Assembly (NCBI GenBank): GCA_009778065.1
Contig: WRKM01000012.1
Span: forward strand, 1-64,000
Direction: 5' to 3'
Length of the DNA: 64,000 nt
Source: Oscillospiraceae bacterium
GTDB taxonomy: Bacteria > Bacillota > Clostridia > Oscillospirales > Ruminococcaceae
Position 1 is the stretch's first letter; every line of letters starts with the position of its first letter. A program made the translations under genes and the position numbers. Below the pieces are notes generated by a model that was given only the letters and a program-made list of their open reading frames with translations, did no database searches and had not been told where the DNA came from. This document shows, in pieces, positions 47,773-56,354 of this stretch.

Positions 47773-50187
47773 TCATTTTAGCAAGTGTTTTTCCGCAAAA
47801 ACCTCTGCCGCTATATCGACCGCGCTTTTCACGTCTTTTCCGTAAAAATCCGCACCTGCTTTTTTCGCCCACTGCTCCGTGACTACCGCGCCGCCCACCA
47901 TGATTTTACAATCGGTTTCGGCTTTTAAAAGGGAAATGCTCTCCTCCATAGCGGGGAGTGTCGTCGTCATGAGCGAACTAAGCCCCACGAGCATTGTCCC
48001 TTGCCGCTTTACCTCTTCGAGAATGAGTGCGGACTCTACATCGCTACCGAGGTCTTTCACGCCGAAGCCGTAACTTTCGAGCAATGTCTTGACTATATTT
48101 TTACCTATATCGTGAATGTCACCCTTCACAGTCGCGAGGATTATTTTTTTCGATTGCGCCGCTTTATTGCCCTTTGCATCGTGCGGGATAACGGCTTTAA
48201 TTATATCAAAACATGCGGCGGCAGACTCGGCGGACAACATTAACTGCGGCAGAAAGAGCCGCCCGCTTTCAAACATCCCGCCTACTTTATTAAGCGCGGG
48301 AATAAGCTCTTCGTTAATAATCGCCATTGGAGAAGAAGCTGAACCCTCTTTCAGCAGTTTTTTCGCTATGTTTAATGCTTCCGATTTAAGACCGTTTAAT
48401 ATAGCGTACTCAAGCGTTATTTCGGCGGAGTCTTGCGGCACGGATTTATTGTCTTCTGTTGCATATTTAATGTATTCGGCGGCGTTTTTGTCCGTTCCCG
48501 ACAGCAGATTAAAAGCGCGGACTGTGGCTGTCATATCGGCATCGTTGGGATTAATTATAGGCAGGTCAAGCCCGTTTTGAAGTGCGAGAGCGAGAAACGT
48601 CCTGTTCACTACGCCCCTGTTAGGCAGACCGAACGAGATATTAGACACGCCCAAAACGGTTTTCAGCCCGAGTTTTTGTTTCACCATGCTTACGGCTTTC
48701 AGGGTTTCGCGCGCGCTTTCCTGCTCCGCACCTGCCGTCAGCGTAAGACAGTCTATGAAGACGTCTTCTTTTTTAATCCCCAAGGTCACGGCGCGAGCTA
48801 AGATTTTTTCGGCAAGTGCGAAACGCGCCTCGGCTTTCGGGGGAATACCCGACTTATCCAAGGTCAGCCCTACTACCGCCGCACCGTATTTTTTCACAAG
48901 CGGTAACACAGCATCAAGACTTTCGTCATCTGCATTTACAGAATTAACAATCGGTTTCCCGTTATAAATCCGCAAAGCCGCCGCCAAAGCGGCAGGATTC
49001 GCGCTGTCTAACTGGAGCGGAACGCCCGTGATGCTCTGAACGGCTTTTACGACCTTCGGGAGCATTTTTACCTCGTCTATTCCCGCCGCGCCGACATTTA
49101 CATCGAGAATGTCGGCGGCTCCCCCCGAAGCTGTGTTTATCTGCTCTGCCGCTTGTTTTAAGATATAGCCCATGTCGTTATCCGTAAGAGCTTCTTTCAT
49201 GGCTTTTTTGCCCGTGGGGTTAATCCGCTCTCCGATAATGCGCGGTCTGTCAATACGAACAGCGGTTGAATAACCGCAAATTACCGAACCGCCCGTAAAA
49301 GGTTTTGGCGTGACGGGAGACGAGCTAAAATCGGCATTTTCAACCCTCTCGCAAAGCTCTTTTATAAATGCGGGTGTTGTACCGCAACAGCCGCCTAAAA
49401 TTTTAACACCCGCGGCGGCGAACTCTGCCATAACCTTTGCAAAGTCTTCCGCCGAAAGAGGAAATTCTCCCGTTTCGGGGTTTGGCAGTCCTGCATTGGG
49501 CTTAATCATTACGGGCAGATTGGTTAAAGAAAGAAGCTCATACACCAAAAGTTTCAGCTCAACAGGTCCGAGCGAGCAATTTATGCCGAGAACGTCCGCA
49601 CCAAGCCCCTCTAAGGTTGCCGCCATAGCCGAAACGGGCGTTCCCGTGAAAGTTCTGCCGTTTTGTTCAAACGTCATGGAGCATATAACGGGTAGATTCG
49701 TATTTTCTTTGAGTGCGAGGAGTGCGGCTTTTGTTTCGTATAAATCTGTCATGGTCTCAATAATCGCCAAGTCCGCACCATAACGCTCACCCGCTGTAAG
49801 TATTTCCTTGTAAATATCATATGCCCGCTCAAATGTCAGCGTCCCCGCCGGTTCGAGAAGCTGTCCCGTTGTTGTAACATCAAGCGCAGTTAGCGTGTGT
49901 GTCCCCGACAACGCTTCTTTTGTAATCGAGAGGGCTTGCTGTATTTCTTTGTCAACATTCTGCACATTAACCGAGTTAATGCTGAAACTATTAGCGCAGA
50001 CAATGTCAGAACCCGCCCTTGCATACGAAAGCGCGACGTCTTTTACGACATCGGGTTCTTCAAAATTAAGCAGGTGCGGCGATTCTACGGGGCGGTTTAT
50101 TCTTTTCCGAAGCTCAGTACCTTGCGCCCCATCGGCAAATATAAACTTTTTTGTTTTTAAAAGTTCTGTGAATTTCAGATTTTTCAT
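47773..50187 (-). CDS. metH: Cobalamin-dependent methionine synthase (without C-terminal activation domain)
   Basis: 804 residues from ATG 50187. Upstream frame continuation is through repeats and not coding. Domains: homocysteine methyltransferase (about 1-290: IFADGAQGTELRKRINRP, the Zn ligands GINCS and GGCCGT), pterin-binding (about 310-560: RIIGERINPTGKKAMKEA, LDVNVGAAGIDEVKMLP), then the B12-binding module with cap and Rossmann part (GDIHDIGKNIVKTLLESYGF, with D-x-H-x-x-G). The AGGAG RBS abuts the ATG, an unusual spacing. The activation domain is a separate gene upstream (50448-50996), so the enzyme is split as in other Firmicutes. Methylates homocysteine to methionine. Confidence 0.93.
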   Translation of the reverse strand: MKNLKFTELLKTKKFIFADGAQGTELRKRINRPVESPHLLNFEEPDVVKDVALSYARAGSDIVCANSFSINSVNVQNVDKEIQQALSITKEALSGTHTLTALDVTTTGQLLEPAGTLTFERAYDIYKEILTAGERYGADLAIIETMTDLYETKAALLALKENTNLPVICSMTFEQNGRTFTGTPVSAMAATLEGLGADVLGINCSLGPVELKLLVYELLSLTNLPVMIKPNAGLPNPETGEFPLSAEDFAKVMAEFAAAGVKILGGCCGTTPAFIKELCERVENADFSSSPVTPKPFTGGSVICGYSTAVRIDRPRIIGERINPTGKKAMKEALTDNDMGYILKQAAEQINTASGGAADILDVNVGAAGIDEVKMLPKVVKAVQSITGVPLQLDSANPAALAAALRIYNGKPIVNSVNADDESLDAVLPLVKKYGAAVVGLTLDKSGIPPKAEARFALAEKILARAVTLGIKKEDVFIDCLTLTAGAEQESARETLKAVSMVKQKLGLKTVLGVSNISFGLPNRGVVNRTFLALALQNGLDLPIINPNDADMTATVRAFNLLSGTDKNAAEYIKYATEDNKSVPQDSAEITLEYAILNGLKSEALNIAKKLLKEGSASSPMAIINEELIPALNKVGGMFESGRLFLPQLMLSAESAAACFDIIKAVIPHDAKGNKAAQSKKIILATVKGDIHDIGKNIVKTLLESYGFGVKDLGSDVESALILEEVKRQGTMLVGLSSLMTTTLPAMEESISLLKAETDCKIMVGGAVVTEQWAKKAGADFYGKDVKSAVDIAAEVFAEKHLLK

Positions 50188-50210
50188 CTCCTTTGTAGTT
50201 TTATTTATCG

Positions 50211-50440
50211 TAGGGGCGGCATATATGCCGCCCGTACAGGCGCAATCGTTGTTGTACAGGCGCAATCGTTGTTGTACAGGCGCAATCGTTGTTGTACAGG
50301 CGCAATCGTTGTCGTAGGGGCGGCATATATGCCGCCCGTACAGGCGCAATCGTTGTTGTAGGGCGCGATGTCCACATCGCGCCGGAAAAACACGAAACAT
50401 CTGCTAATTGCGGCGTGATGTGGACATCACGCCCTACAAC
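50211..50440. repeat. Tandem and palindromic repeat cluster upstream of metH
   Basis: Five 20-bp units GTACAGGCGCAATCGTTGTT (50234-50313, four in tandem, and 50338-50357); two identical palindromes GGGCGGCATATATGCCGCCC (50214-50233, 50318-50337); two longer palindromes with 10-bp arms (50362-50383 and 50412-50433), inverted copies of one another (50355-50383 against 50412-50440). The whole lies between the metH start and the end of the activation-domain gene and forms no plausible coding sequence. No spacers, so not a CRISPR. Confidence 0.9.
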
Positions 50441-50447
50441 AGGAACA

Positions 50448-50996
50448 TCAACCACCCAAAATCCCAATCACCGCCGTCACGGATTTCCGCGGTAACAGCA
50501 TATCAGATTCAATTGAATATAATCCTATTGTCTTTTTGGCTTCCAAAACCGCAAGCAGATTTTTTTGCACATCAAGCGGAAAATCGCCGTAACCGGGGCT
50601 GAATCTGGTGGTAATTTCCCCATATTTCCTTTTTATTTCATACTCGGCGCGGTCGCAAATCTGCTCAATCGCCGCGCTTGCAAGCGCGTCAAGTACAACC
50701 GCCCCTGCCATATCGTGTGTTTCGGTATACCGTATAAGCTCGTCACAGGCAAGCCCGGCAGTCGCGGCAAGCAGAATGATATTATCGCAGTTTTTCAGAT
50801 GCTCTTTTATGTCCTCGCCCTTTAATAAAGCGGAGATTTGCTCCCGCTTTTTTACAATATAAACATAACGCGGGGTGATTTTTTCAAGGAGTAGGGGTTC
50901 ATATTTTTCAATAAGTGCTGTTATGTCGTCGGGGACATCTCCCTTCACACCGAGAAATTCAAGAGCGGTTTTACGGTTGATTCCGTTTATTTTCAC
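50448..50996 (-). CDS. Methionine synthase reactivation domain protein
   Basis: 182 residues matching the MetH C-terminal activation domain as a stand-alone protein: ALEFLGVKG, IILLAATAGLACDELIRY, GAVVLDALASAAIEQICDRAE, and the SAM-binding motif RFSPGYGDFPLDVQKNLL near residue 130. It binds S-adenosylmethionine for reductive methylation of oxidised cobalamin in MetH. It overlaps metF by four bases and precedes metH, which supports the functional link. No other annotation is likely. Confidence 0.92.
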   Translation of the reverse strand: MKINGINRKTALEFLGVKGDVPDDITALIEKYEPLLLEKITPRYVYIVKKREQISALLKGEDIKEHLKNCDNIILLAATAGLACDELIRYTETHDMAGAVVLDALASAAIEQICDRAEYEIKRKYGEITTRFSPGYGDFPLDVQKNLLAVLEAKKTIGLYSIESDMLLPRKSVTAVIGILGG

Positions 50997-51859
50997 AACA
51001 GCGACCTCACGCTTTCGGTGATTTTCCGCGCTATGGCGGGTTTGTTCATGGTGTATAGATGTATTCCGTCAACACCGTTTGAAATGAGGTCAACGATTTG
51101 GTCTGTTGCGTATGCTATTCCCGCATCTGCCAAGGCTTCGGGGCGGTTTTCATAGCGTGAGAATGTCCGTGTAAACTTTGAGGGTAAGCTTGCACCCGAA
51201 AGCATAATCATACGCTCGAACTGCCTTTTGTTCGTCACGGGCATAATCCCTGCCGAAACCGGTACTTTTATATCAGCCAATGCGAGCCTTTCCTTAAATT
51301 CATAAAATTTCGCATTATCGAAAAACATCTGCGAAACTAAAAATTCAATACCCGCATCGACTTTCTTTTTAAGGTTCCTGACATCGGCGACAAGGCTTTC
51401 GCTTTCGGGATGCCCCTCAGGGCAACACGCCCCCGACAGCCCGAAGTCGGGGTCCTTTTTCTTTATAAAGCTGACTAAATCAGAGGCGTAGCTGAAATCG
51501 GCAGACGGCGGGGTGTCGGGATGCCTGTCTCCGCGAAGTGCGAGAATGTTTTCTATATTATTTTGTTTTAAAACTTCAAGCATTTTTTCAATCTCGCCGA
51601 AATCGGAGTTAAGGCAGGTCAAATGCGCCGCGGCTTCTATGCCGAGTTTGTTTTTAACATAGGAAGCGAGCGAGGCGGTTGATTCTTTCGCGCCGCCCGT
51701 GCCGCCCGCGCTGTAGGTCACGCTGATAAAAGCGGGATTCTGCAAAGCCATTTCCGCAAGCGCGTTATAGACCACTTCCACAGGGCTGTCTTTTTTTGGG
51801 GGAAAAACCTCGAAAGAAAGTACGGTTTCACCTTTTTTAAATAATTGTGAAATCTTCAT
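50993..51859 (-). CDS. metF: 5,10-methylenetetrahydrofolate reductase
   Basis: 288 residues, TIM-barrel flavoprotein. Signatures: VLSFEVFPPKKDSPVEVV near the start, PAFISVTYSAGGTGG, NILALRGDRHPDTP, and FLVSQMFFDNAKFYEF, VPVSAGIMPVTNKRQFERMIMLSG, then the C-terminal GVDGIHLYTMNKP. Produces methyl-THF for MetH. Transcribed first in the metF / activation domain / metH operon. Start ATG at 51859; the intergenic gap to the divergent DUF3892 gene is about 80 bases. Confidence 0.95.
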   Translation of the reverse strand: MKISQLFKKGETVLSFEVFPPKKDSPVEVVYNALAEMALQNPAFISVTYSAGGTGGAKESTASLASYVKNKLGIEAAAHLTCLNSDFGEIEKMLEVLKQNNIENILALRGDRHPDTPPSADFSYASDLVSFIKKKDPDFGLSGACCPEGHPESESLVADVRNLKKKVDAGIEFLVSQMFFDNAKFYEFKERLALADIKVPVSAGIMPVTNKRQFERMIMLSGASLPSKFTRTFSRYENRPEALADAGIAYATDQIVDLISNGVDGIHLYTMNKPAIARKITESVRSLL

Positions 51860-51942
51860 TTTTTGCCTCTTTCTTTAATTTTGGATATTTTATTATATTT
51901 TTGCAAATAATTAATAAAAAACCGAAAGGAAAATTAAATATT

Positions 51943-52287
51943 ATGTTCAATAGCGATAATACAATTAATAATATGGATAACACCTCAGGCAATATGGCTG
52001 TAGCCGCGTCGGCTCTCCCCCTTCGCGCAATGCGCGAAATACCGATACCGAAAGCAGACGCCAAGCATATAACAGGTCTCGTGAAAGAACGAGGTCGTGT
52101 ATCGGGCTATCAACTGTCCGACGGTAATATTATTGACAAACAGCAGGCTATAACTTTAGCGAGAGACGGCGGAATCAGAGGCGTGGGCATTTCTTCAAGA
52201 AAAGGTAACGAATACCTTAAATCACTGCCCGATGACAGCGGCATGAATAATTTAAACGCACTGCCCACAGTGACGAATAGTTTATAG
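51943..52287 (+). CDS. DUF3892 protein
   Basis: 114 residues from ATG 51943 (AAAGGA RBS at 51925-51930). The core, residues about 35-105 (KHITGLVKERGRVSGYQLSDGNIIDKQQAITLARDGGIRGVGISSRKGNEYLKSLPD), matches the DUF3892 family, small Firmicute proteins of unknown function. The N-terminal 30 residues are polar. A plus-strand gene among minus-strand housekeeping operons; stop codon 8 bases from the recN stop, convergent. Function unknown; the family is widespread in spore formers. Confidence 0.8.
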   Translation: MFNSDNTINNMDNTSGNMAVAASALPLRAMREIPIPKADAKHITGLVKERGRVSGYQLSDGNIIDKQQAITLARDGGIRGVGISSRKGNEYLKSLPDDSGMNNLNALPTVTNSL

Positions 52288-52295
52288 TTTTTGTG

Positions 52296-53963
52296 TTAAA
52301 TGCCAATTGTCAACTGTAAACTGTCAGATGTCATATCGTCTCCTAAAACTATTTTTTTCAACTCTTTCTTTCTGCCCTCTAAGTCAAGTTCTGTGACTTT
52401 TGTATAGGTTCTGTTCCCGTCGTCTGTTTTTTCAATCAGCAGATGCTTGTCCGCTTTCGCGGCAATTGAGGCTAAGTGCGTCACGCAAAGCACCTGTCTT
52501 CTCTTAGCGATTTCTGCAAGCTTTAGCGCGACCTTTTGCGCCGCTGTTCCACTGATTCCCGTATCTATTTCGTCAAAAATCATGGTGGGCGTACCGTCAC
52601 TCTCTGCTAAAACCGCCTTCAGCGCAAGCATAATTCTTGAGAGTTCTCCTCCGGATGCGATTTTCGCGAGCGGTTTAGGCTCTTCCCCTCTGTTTGGGGA
52701 AATCATTATTTCCACATTGTCCATGCCCGTCACGGTTATCTTATCTTGCCAAAGCTCAAAAAAAATCTCCACGCCCGGCATATTTAAAAAAAATAACTCT
52801 TCTTTAATTCTCGCCGCAAGCTCTGCGGCGGCTTTTTTTCTTTTTTCTGTTATTTTTTCTGCCAACCTTTTTAGGTTGTCTCCTTGTTTTTTTCGCTCTG
52901 CAACAAGCTTTTCTGTCAAGCCCTCTGAATGTTCAAGCTCTTCAAGTTCGTCCTGCCATTTTTTAGCTTGTTCTATTAACTCATCTGTATCAAGCTTGTA
53001 TTTTCGCTTTAGATGAAGTATCTCACTCATTCTTTCTTCAAGCCGCGCAATCTGTGCGGGGTCAAAATCGTCTGTACTGAGGGCGGATATTTCACTCTTT
53101 AGGTCTTTAAGCTCGATTTCTGCAATTTCAAGACGTTTCGACAACTCGCCGCCGTTCGGCAAAAACTCTGCGATTTCCGTAATACGGATACGGCATCGGT
53201 TTATTAAATCCACCGCACCGGGTAATGCCCCGCCGTCACCTGAAAGGCAGGTTTGCGCTTCAATCGTATTTTGTACTATCTCTGCCCCGTTACGTAGCTT
53301 TAAGAGTCTGTCCGCTGTTTCAGCCTCCTCGCCATGTTTCAACCTATATGAGTTTACATCATCTGCTTTTTCCTTTAACAGCGCGATTCTTTCAGCTTTC
53401 ATATTCTCGTCTGTCTGTAGCTTCTTTATTCTTTTTGAAAGTTCGGAAAACCCCCTAAAACAATTTGCGTACTCTTCTAAATCGTCTGTCAACTTTCCGA
53501 AGTTGTCAAGCAATTCTCGTTGCCGAACGGTATCTGTCAGCGTGTATGAATCATGCTGTCCGTGAATGTCAATAAGCTCCGCCGCCACATCGCGAAGTGC
53601 CGTTACTGTCGCGGGTTTATTATTAATCCGCGCTGTGCTTTTACCGTCTGAGAAGATTTCGCGGCTTAAAATCAGCATGTTCGGCAGCGTTTCATCGTTA
53701 AAATCCGAACCAAAGCCGTATTCGGACAACACGCACACGGTTTTCTCGTTAATGTCGGTGAAAACAGCGGAAATCTGAGCTTTAGCCGCGCCGCTTCTGA
53801 CTAAATCCTTCGACGCTCTGCCGCCCAAAATTGCTTTCACTGCACCTATGAGGATGCTTTTTCCCGCACCCGTTTCACCTGTAAAGACGTTGAAGCCCTG
53901 TCCAAACTTTACGGACGTCTCTTCTATTACGGCTAAATTTTCAATGTAGAGTTCTTTAAGCAT
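52296..53963 (-). CDS. recN: DNA repair protein RecN
   Basis: 555 residues, SMC-like ATPase. Walker A GETGAGKSILIGAVKAILGGRAS near the N-terminus with FTGETG, ISAVFT, the central coiled coil of about 200 residues, and the C-terminal signature ASGGELSRIMLALKAVLAE and Walker B PTMIFDEIDTGISG, then VLCVTHLASIAAKADKHLLIEK. Acts in double-strand break repair. Last gene of the long operon; start overlaps nothing, 2-base gap to argR. Confidence 0.96.
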   Translation of the reverse strand: MLKELYIENLAVIEETSVKFGQGFNVFTGETGAGKSILIGAVKAILGGRASKDLVRSGAAKAQISAVFTDINEKTVCVLSEYGFGSDFNDETLPNMLILSREIFSDGKSTARINNKPATVTALRDVAAELIDIHGQHDSYTLTDTVRQRELLDNFGKLTDDLEEYANCFRGFSELSKRIKKLQTDENMKAERIALLKEKADDVNSYRLKHGEEAETADRLLKLRNGAEIVQNTIEAQTCLSGDGGALPGAVDLINRCRIRITEIAEFLPNGGELSKRLEIAEIELKDLKSEISALSTDDFDPAQIARLEERMSEILHLKRKYKLDTDELIEQAKKWQDELEELEHSEGLTEKLVAERKKQGDNLKRLAEKITEKRKKAAAELAARIKEELFFLNMPGVEIFFELWQDKITVTGMDNVEIMISPNRGEEPKPLAKIASGGELSRIMLALKAVLAESDGTPTMIFDEIDTGISGTAAQKVALKLAEIAKRRQVLCVTHLASIAAKADKHLLIEKTDDGNRTYTKVTELDLEGRKKELKKIVLGDDMTSDSLQLTIGI

Positions 53964-53965
53964 TT

Positions 53966-54400
53966 TTATAACAACCCTAATATTTTCTCATATATTTCTT
54001 TAGCGTCTTTTTCTGCCCGCGCCAAAACGAATACCGTGTCATCACCCGCGATTGTCCCGACCACACGCGGAAAGTTCATACGGTCAAACGCCGCACATGC
54101 CGCTCCCGCCCAGCCCGGATAACATTTAAGCACAGCAGTATTAAGGGCGTAATCCACACTTATTACCGCCTGTTTAAAAAAATCTGCGGACACAGGAGCC
54201 AAAGCCGCACCCCCTTTTACGTAGCGGCTTATTCCGTTCTCGGCTTTTTTTTCGAGCTTCAGTTCTTTTATATCGCGTGAAATTGTCGCTTGCGTAACCT
54301 CAAAGCCGAGCTTTTTAAGCTCCGCGAGCAACATTTCCTGATTCTCTATCTCGCTTTCTCGTATAACAGAGAGGATTGCGTTAAGCCGCTTTTTACGCAT
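53966..54400 (-). CDS. argR: Arginine repressor ArgR/AhrC
   Basis: 144 residues. N-terminal winged helix (LNAILSVIRESEIENQEMLLAELKKLGFEVTQATISRDIKELKLEK), C-terminal arginine-binding hexamerisation domain with VISVDYALNTAVLKCYPGWAGAACAAFDRMNFPRVVGTIAGDDTVFVLAR. It represses arginine biosynthesis. The place between nadK/tlyA and recN is conserved in Clostridia. Start overlaps the preceding zinc-ribbon gene by eight bases. Confidence 0.95.
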   Translation of the reverse strand: MRKKRLNAILSVIRESEIENQEMLLAELKKLGFEVTQATISRDIKELKLEKKAENGISRYVKGGAALAPVSADFFKQAVISVDYALNTAVLKCYPGWAGAACAAFDRMNFPRVVGTIAGDDTVFVLARAEKDAKEIYEKILGLL

Positions 54401-54779
54401 GACTGAAAAGCTCCTGCTTTTTCTTTTCTGCGATGGCTATTTCGTTCATTGCGGCTTCGATTTTTGCGTCAACTAACGCCATCTCGTCTTGAATCGCGAG
54501 CTTAGAGGCTTTACCGAGTATACTCCTGCGGTTAAGACGCGTTTGCAATTCGTCTTTAGCGGCGTTGTGTCCGCTTATTTCCCCTTTTAGTATGTCGATT
54601 TTTTCGTCATACTTTTTAATAAGTTCGCTTTTAAGCTTGGCTTCATCTGCCATTTCATCGTTGAACGTCGTCCTTTCAAACAGAAAGGGCGTCCCGCAAC
54701 TGACACATACCGCTTCTTTTTGGGTCGGGTCGATTTGCAGATTCTCACCGCATTTTGTACATTTTGCAATAAATGTCAT
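54393..54779 (-). CDS. Zinc-ribbon protein with coiled coil
   Basis: 128 residues. N-terminal zinc ribbon CTKCGENLQIDPTQKEAVCVSCGTPFLFERTTF (two CxxC pairs), then a predicted helical, coiled-coil region (EAKLKSELIKKYDEKIDILKGEISGHNAAKDEL ... MALVDAKIEAAMNEIAIAEKKKQ). No known enzyme motif. It overlaps argR and is transcribed with it, an insertion into the usual nadK-argR pair. Family unknown to me; likely a small structural or regulatory protein. Confidence 0.75.
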   Translation of the reverse strand: MTFIAKCTKCGENLQIDPTQKEAVCVSCGTPFLFERTTFNDEMADEAKLKSELIKKYDEKIDILKGEISGHNAAKDELQTRLNRRSILGKASKLAIQDEMALVDAKIEAAMNEIAIAEKKKQELFSHA

Positions 54780-54797
54780 AAATTCCTCCTGAAAGTG

Positions 54798-55613
54798 TTA
54801 TTTTAACGGTTTCATAAGCTTATTTCTGACCGCGCAGTAAAAACCGCCGCCGTCAAGCTCAATGAGTGCAAGCCGTAATGCCGACTTGCTTATAACCGCA
54901 CTTTCGCCTTTTTTTAACCTGATTTCCGCATCTCCGTCTACCGAGACATAGACAGCATGACCGTCGTCTGCTTCATTTATCGCCGCCGCTGTGAGTTTCA
55001 CGATTACCGGAGACTCCGCCGATAAAATCATCGGTCTGCCAAACAATGAATGAGCGCACAGCGGTGTAAGCTCCATACAATCCATCCATGGCTCTATAAT
55101 AGGACCGCCCGCCGACAGCGCGTATGCCGTAGAGCCTGTGGGTGTACTTAAAATTAATCCGTCTGCGCGGAATTGTGAAATAGTTATACCGTTACTGCTG
55201 ACCTCAAAATCTGGTAGCTTCGCGCCGGGTTCTCTGCTGAATACAGCATCATTTAGTGCAGAAAACTTCTGCCCGTTTATTTCAACATCGAGCATCATTC
55301 TTGAACAGGTACGCCACTTTTTTTCTTTAAGCAGTTTTAGTTTATCCAACTCGTCAAACTCGACAGATGTTATAAATCCGAGTCTGCCTGTATTTATACC
55401 GAGCAGGGGTTTTCCGAGCCTTGCGGCAGTTTTCCCGTGGCTTAATATAGTCCCGTCTCCGCCCACAGTGACAATAAAATCGCAATCGCCGTGAGCTTCT
55501 TCGGAGTATTCAGCTTCATAGCCTAATTCGCGTAATTTATCCCTCACCGCATTAACCTTTTCACAGTTGGGGTCGTCTTTCTTTTTCGCGTTCTTACAAA
55601 TAATTACTTTCAT
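54798..55613 (-). CDS. nadK: NAD kinase
   Basis: 271 residues. Conserved GGDGTILSHGKTAARLGKPLLGINTGRLGFITSV (the GGDG motif), LNDAVFSREPGAKLPDFEV, FRADGLILSTPTGSTAYALSAGGPIIEP (the TPTGSTAYALSAGGP motif), and LCAHSLFGRPMILSAES. Phosphorylates NAD+ to NADP+. Position between argR and tlyA is standard in Clostridia. Length normal. Confidence 0.96.
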   Translation of the reverse strand: MKVIICKNAKKKDDPNCEKVNAVRDKLRELGYEAEYSEEAHGDCDFIVTVGGDGTILSHGKTAARLGKPLLGINTGRLGFITSVEFDELDKLKLLKEKKWRTCSRMMLDVEINGQKFSALNDAVFSREPGAKLPDFEVSSNGITISQFRADGLILSTPTGSTAYALSAGGPIIEPWMDCMELTPLCAHSLFGRPMILSAESPVIVKLTAAAINEADDGHAVYVSVDGDAEIRLKKGESAVISKSALRLALIELDGGGFYCAVRNKLMKPLK

Positions 55614-55619
55614 TTTTTG

Positions 55620-56348
55620 TCATTTCCTTTTTATACAATTAAAGTAATATAAAAACTCCCTGTTCTTTCCTTCTTCATTTAATTTCGACGGCGTTATGCC
55701 TATTGTCTTAAAGCCCTGTTCTTCGGTAAATTGTTTTAAATCTTCAATAACCGCATTTATTATTTTCTCGTCTTTAATCACGCCGTTTTTAAAATGTCTG
55801 TTACCTGCTTCAAACTGCGGTTTGATTAAAACTACGCACTCGCCTTGTTCTTTCAAAAATTTTTTAAAACACGGAATCACGCATTTAAGCGATATAAAAG
55901 ATAAGTCTGCCGTTATGAAATCGACTTTTTCCGATATTTCAAGCGTTCTTATATCCTGTTTTTCCATGCTTATGACCTTCGGGTTATTCCGCAGGCTTTC
56001 ATGGAGCTGTTCACTGCCGACATCAACGGCATAAACCCTTTTCGCGCCGTTTTTAAGCATATAATCCGTGAAACCTCCTGTCGATGCCCCTGCATCAAGG
56101 CAGACAAGCCCCGAAAAATTAATCCCGAAAACCTCTGCGGCTGTTTCAAGCTTATATCCTGCCCGTCCGACATACCTCGGCGGCGCGGCTATCTCCACAC
56201 GCTCATCAGCGGTTATTAAATATGAGGGTTTTGTAACAGCTATGCAGTTTACCGTGACCATTCCGTTTAAAATAAACTCGCGAGCCTTGTTGCGGCTCTC
56301 TGCCAGACCCGTTTCATAAATAAATATATCAAGTCTCTTACTGTTCAT
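55620..56348 (-). CDS. tlyA: TlyA-family rRNA 2'-O-methyltransferase
   Basis: 242 residues. N-terminal S4 RNA-binding domain (RLDIFIYETGLAESRNKAREFILNGMVTVN), then a FtsJ/RrmJ-like methyltransferase with VCLDAGASTGGFTDYMLKNGAKRVYAVDVG (SAM motif I) and DFITADLSFISLKCVIP and VVLIKPQFEAGN. Methylates rRNA, in several bacteria C1409/C1920 positions; here the substrate is inferred. Six bases separate it from dxs, seven from nadK. Confidence 0.93.
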   Translation of the reverse strand: MNSKRLDIFIYETGLAESRNKAREFILNGMVTVNCIAVTKPSYLITADERVEIAAPPRYVGRAGYKLETAAEVFGINFSGLVCLDAGASTGGFTDYMLKNGAKRVYAVDVGSEQLHESLRNNPKVISMEKQDIRTLEISEKVDFITADLSFISLKCVIPCFKKFLKEQGECVVLIKPQFEAGNRHFKNGVIKDEKIINAVIEDLKQFTEEQGFKTIGITPSKLNEEGKNREFLYYFNCIKRK

Positions 56349-56354
56349 AAAACC

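Noticed and set aside
50234-50357. CRISPR array
   Set aside because: The 20-bp units directly touch each other without spacers, and there are no cas genes.
50201-50467. ORFs in several frames across the repeats upstream of metH, and the long N-terminal extension of metH
   Set aside because: The 20-bp repeats have no stop codon in several frames and give repetitive peptides; there is no RBS. They are non-coding repeats.
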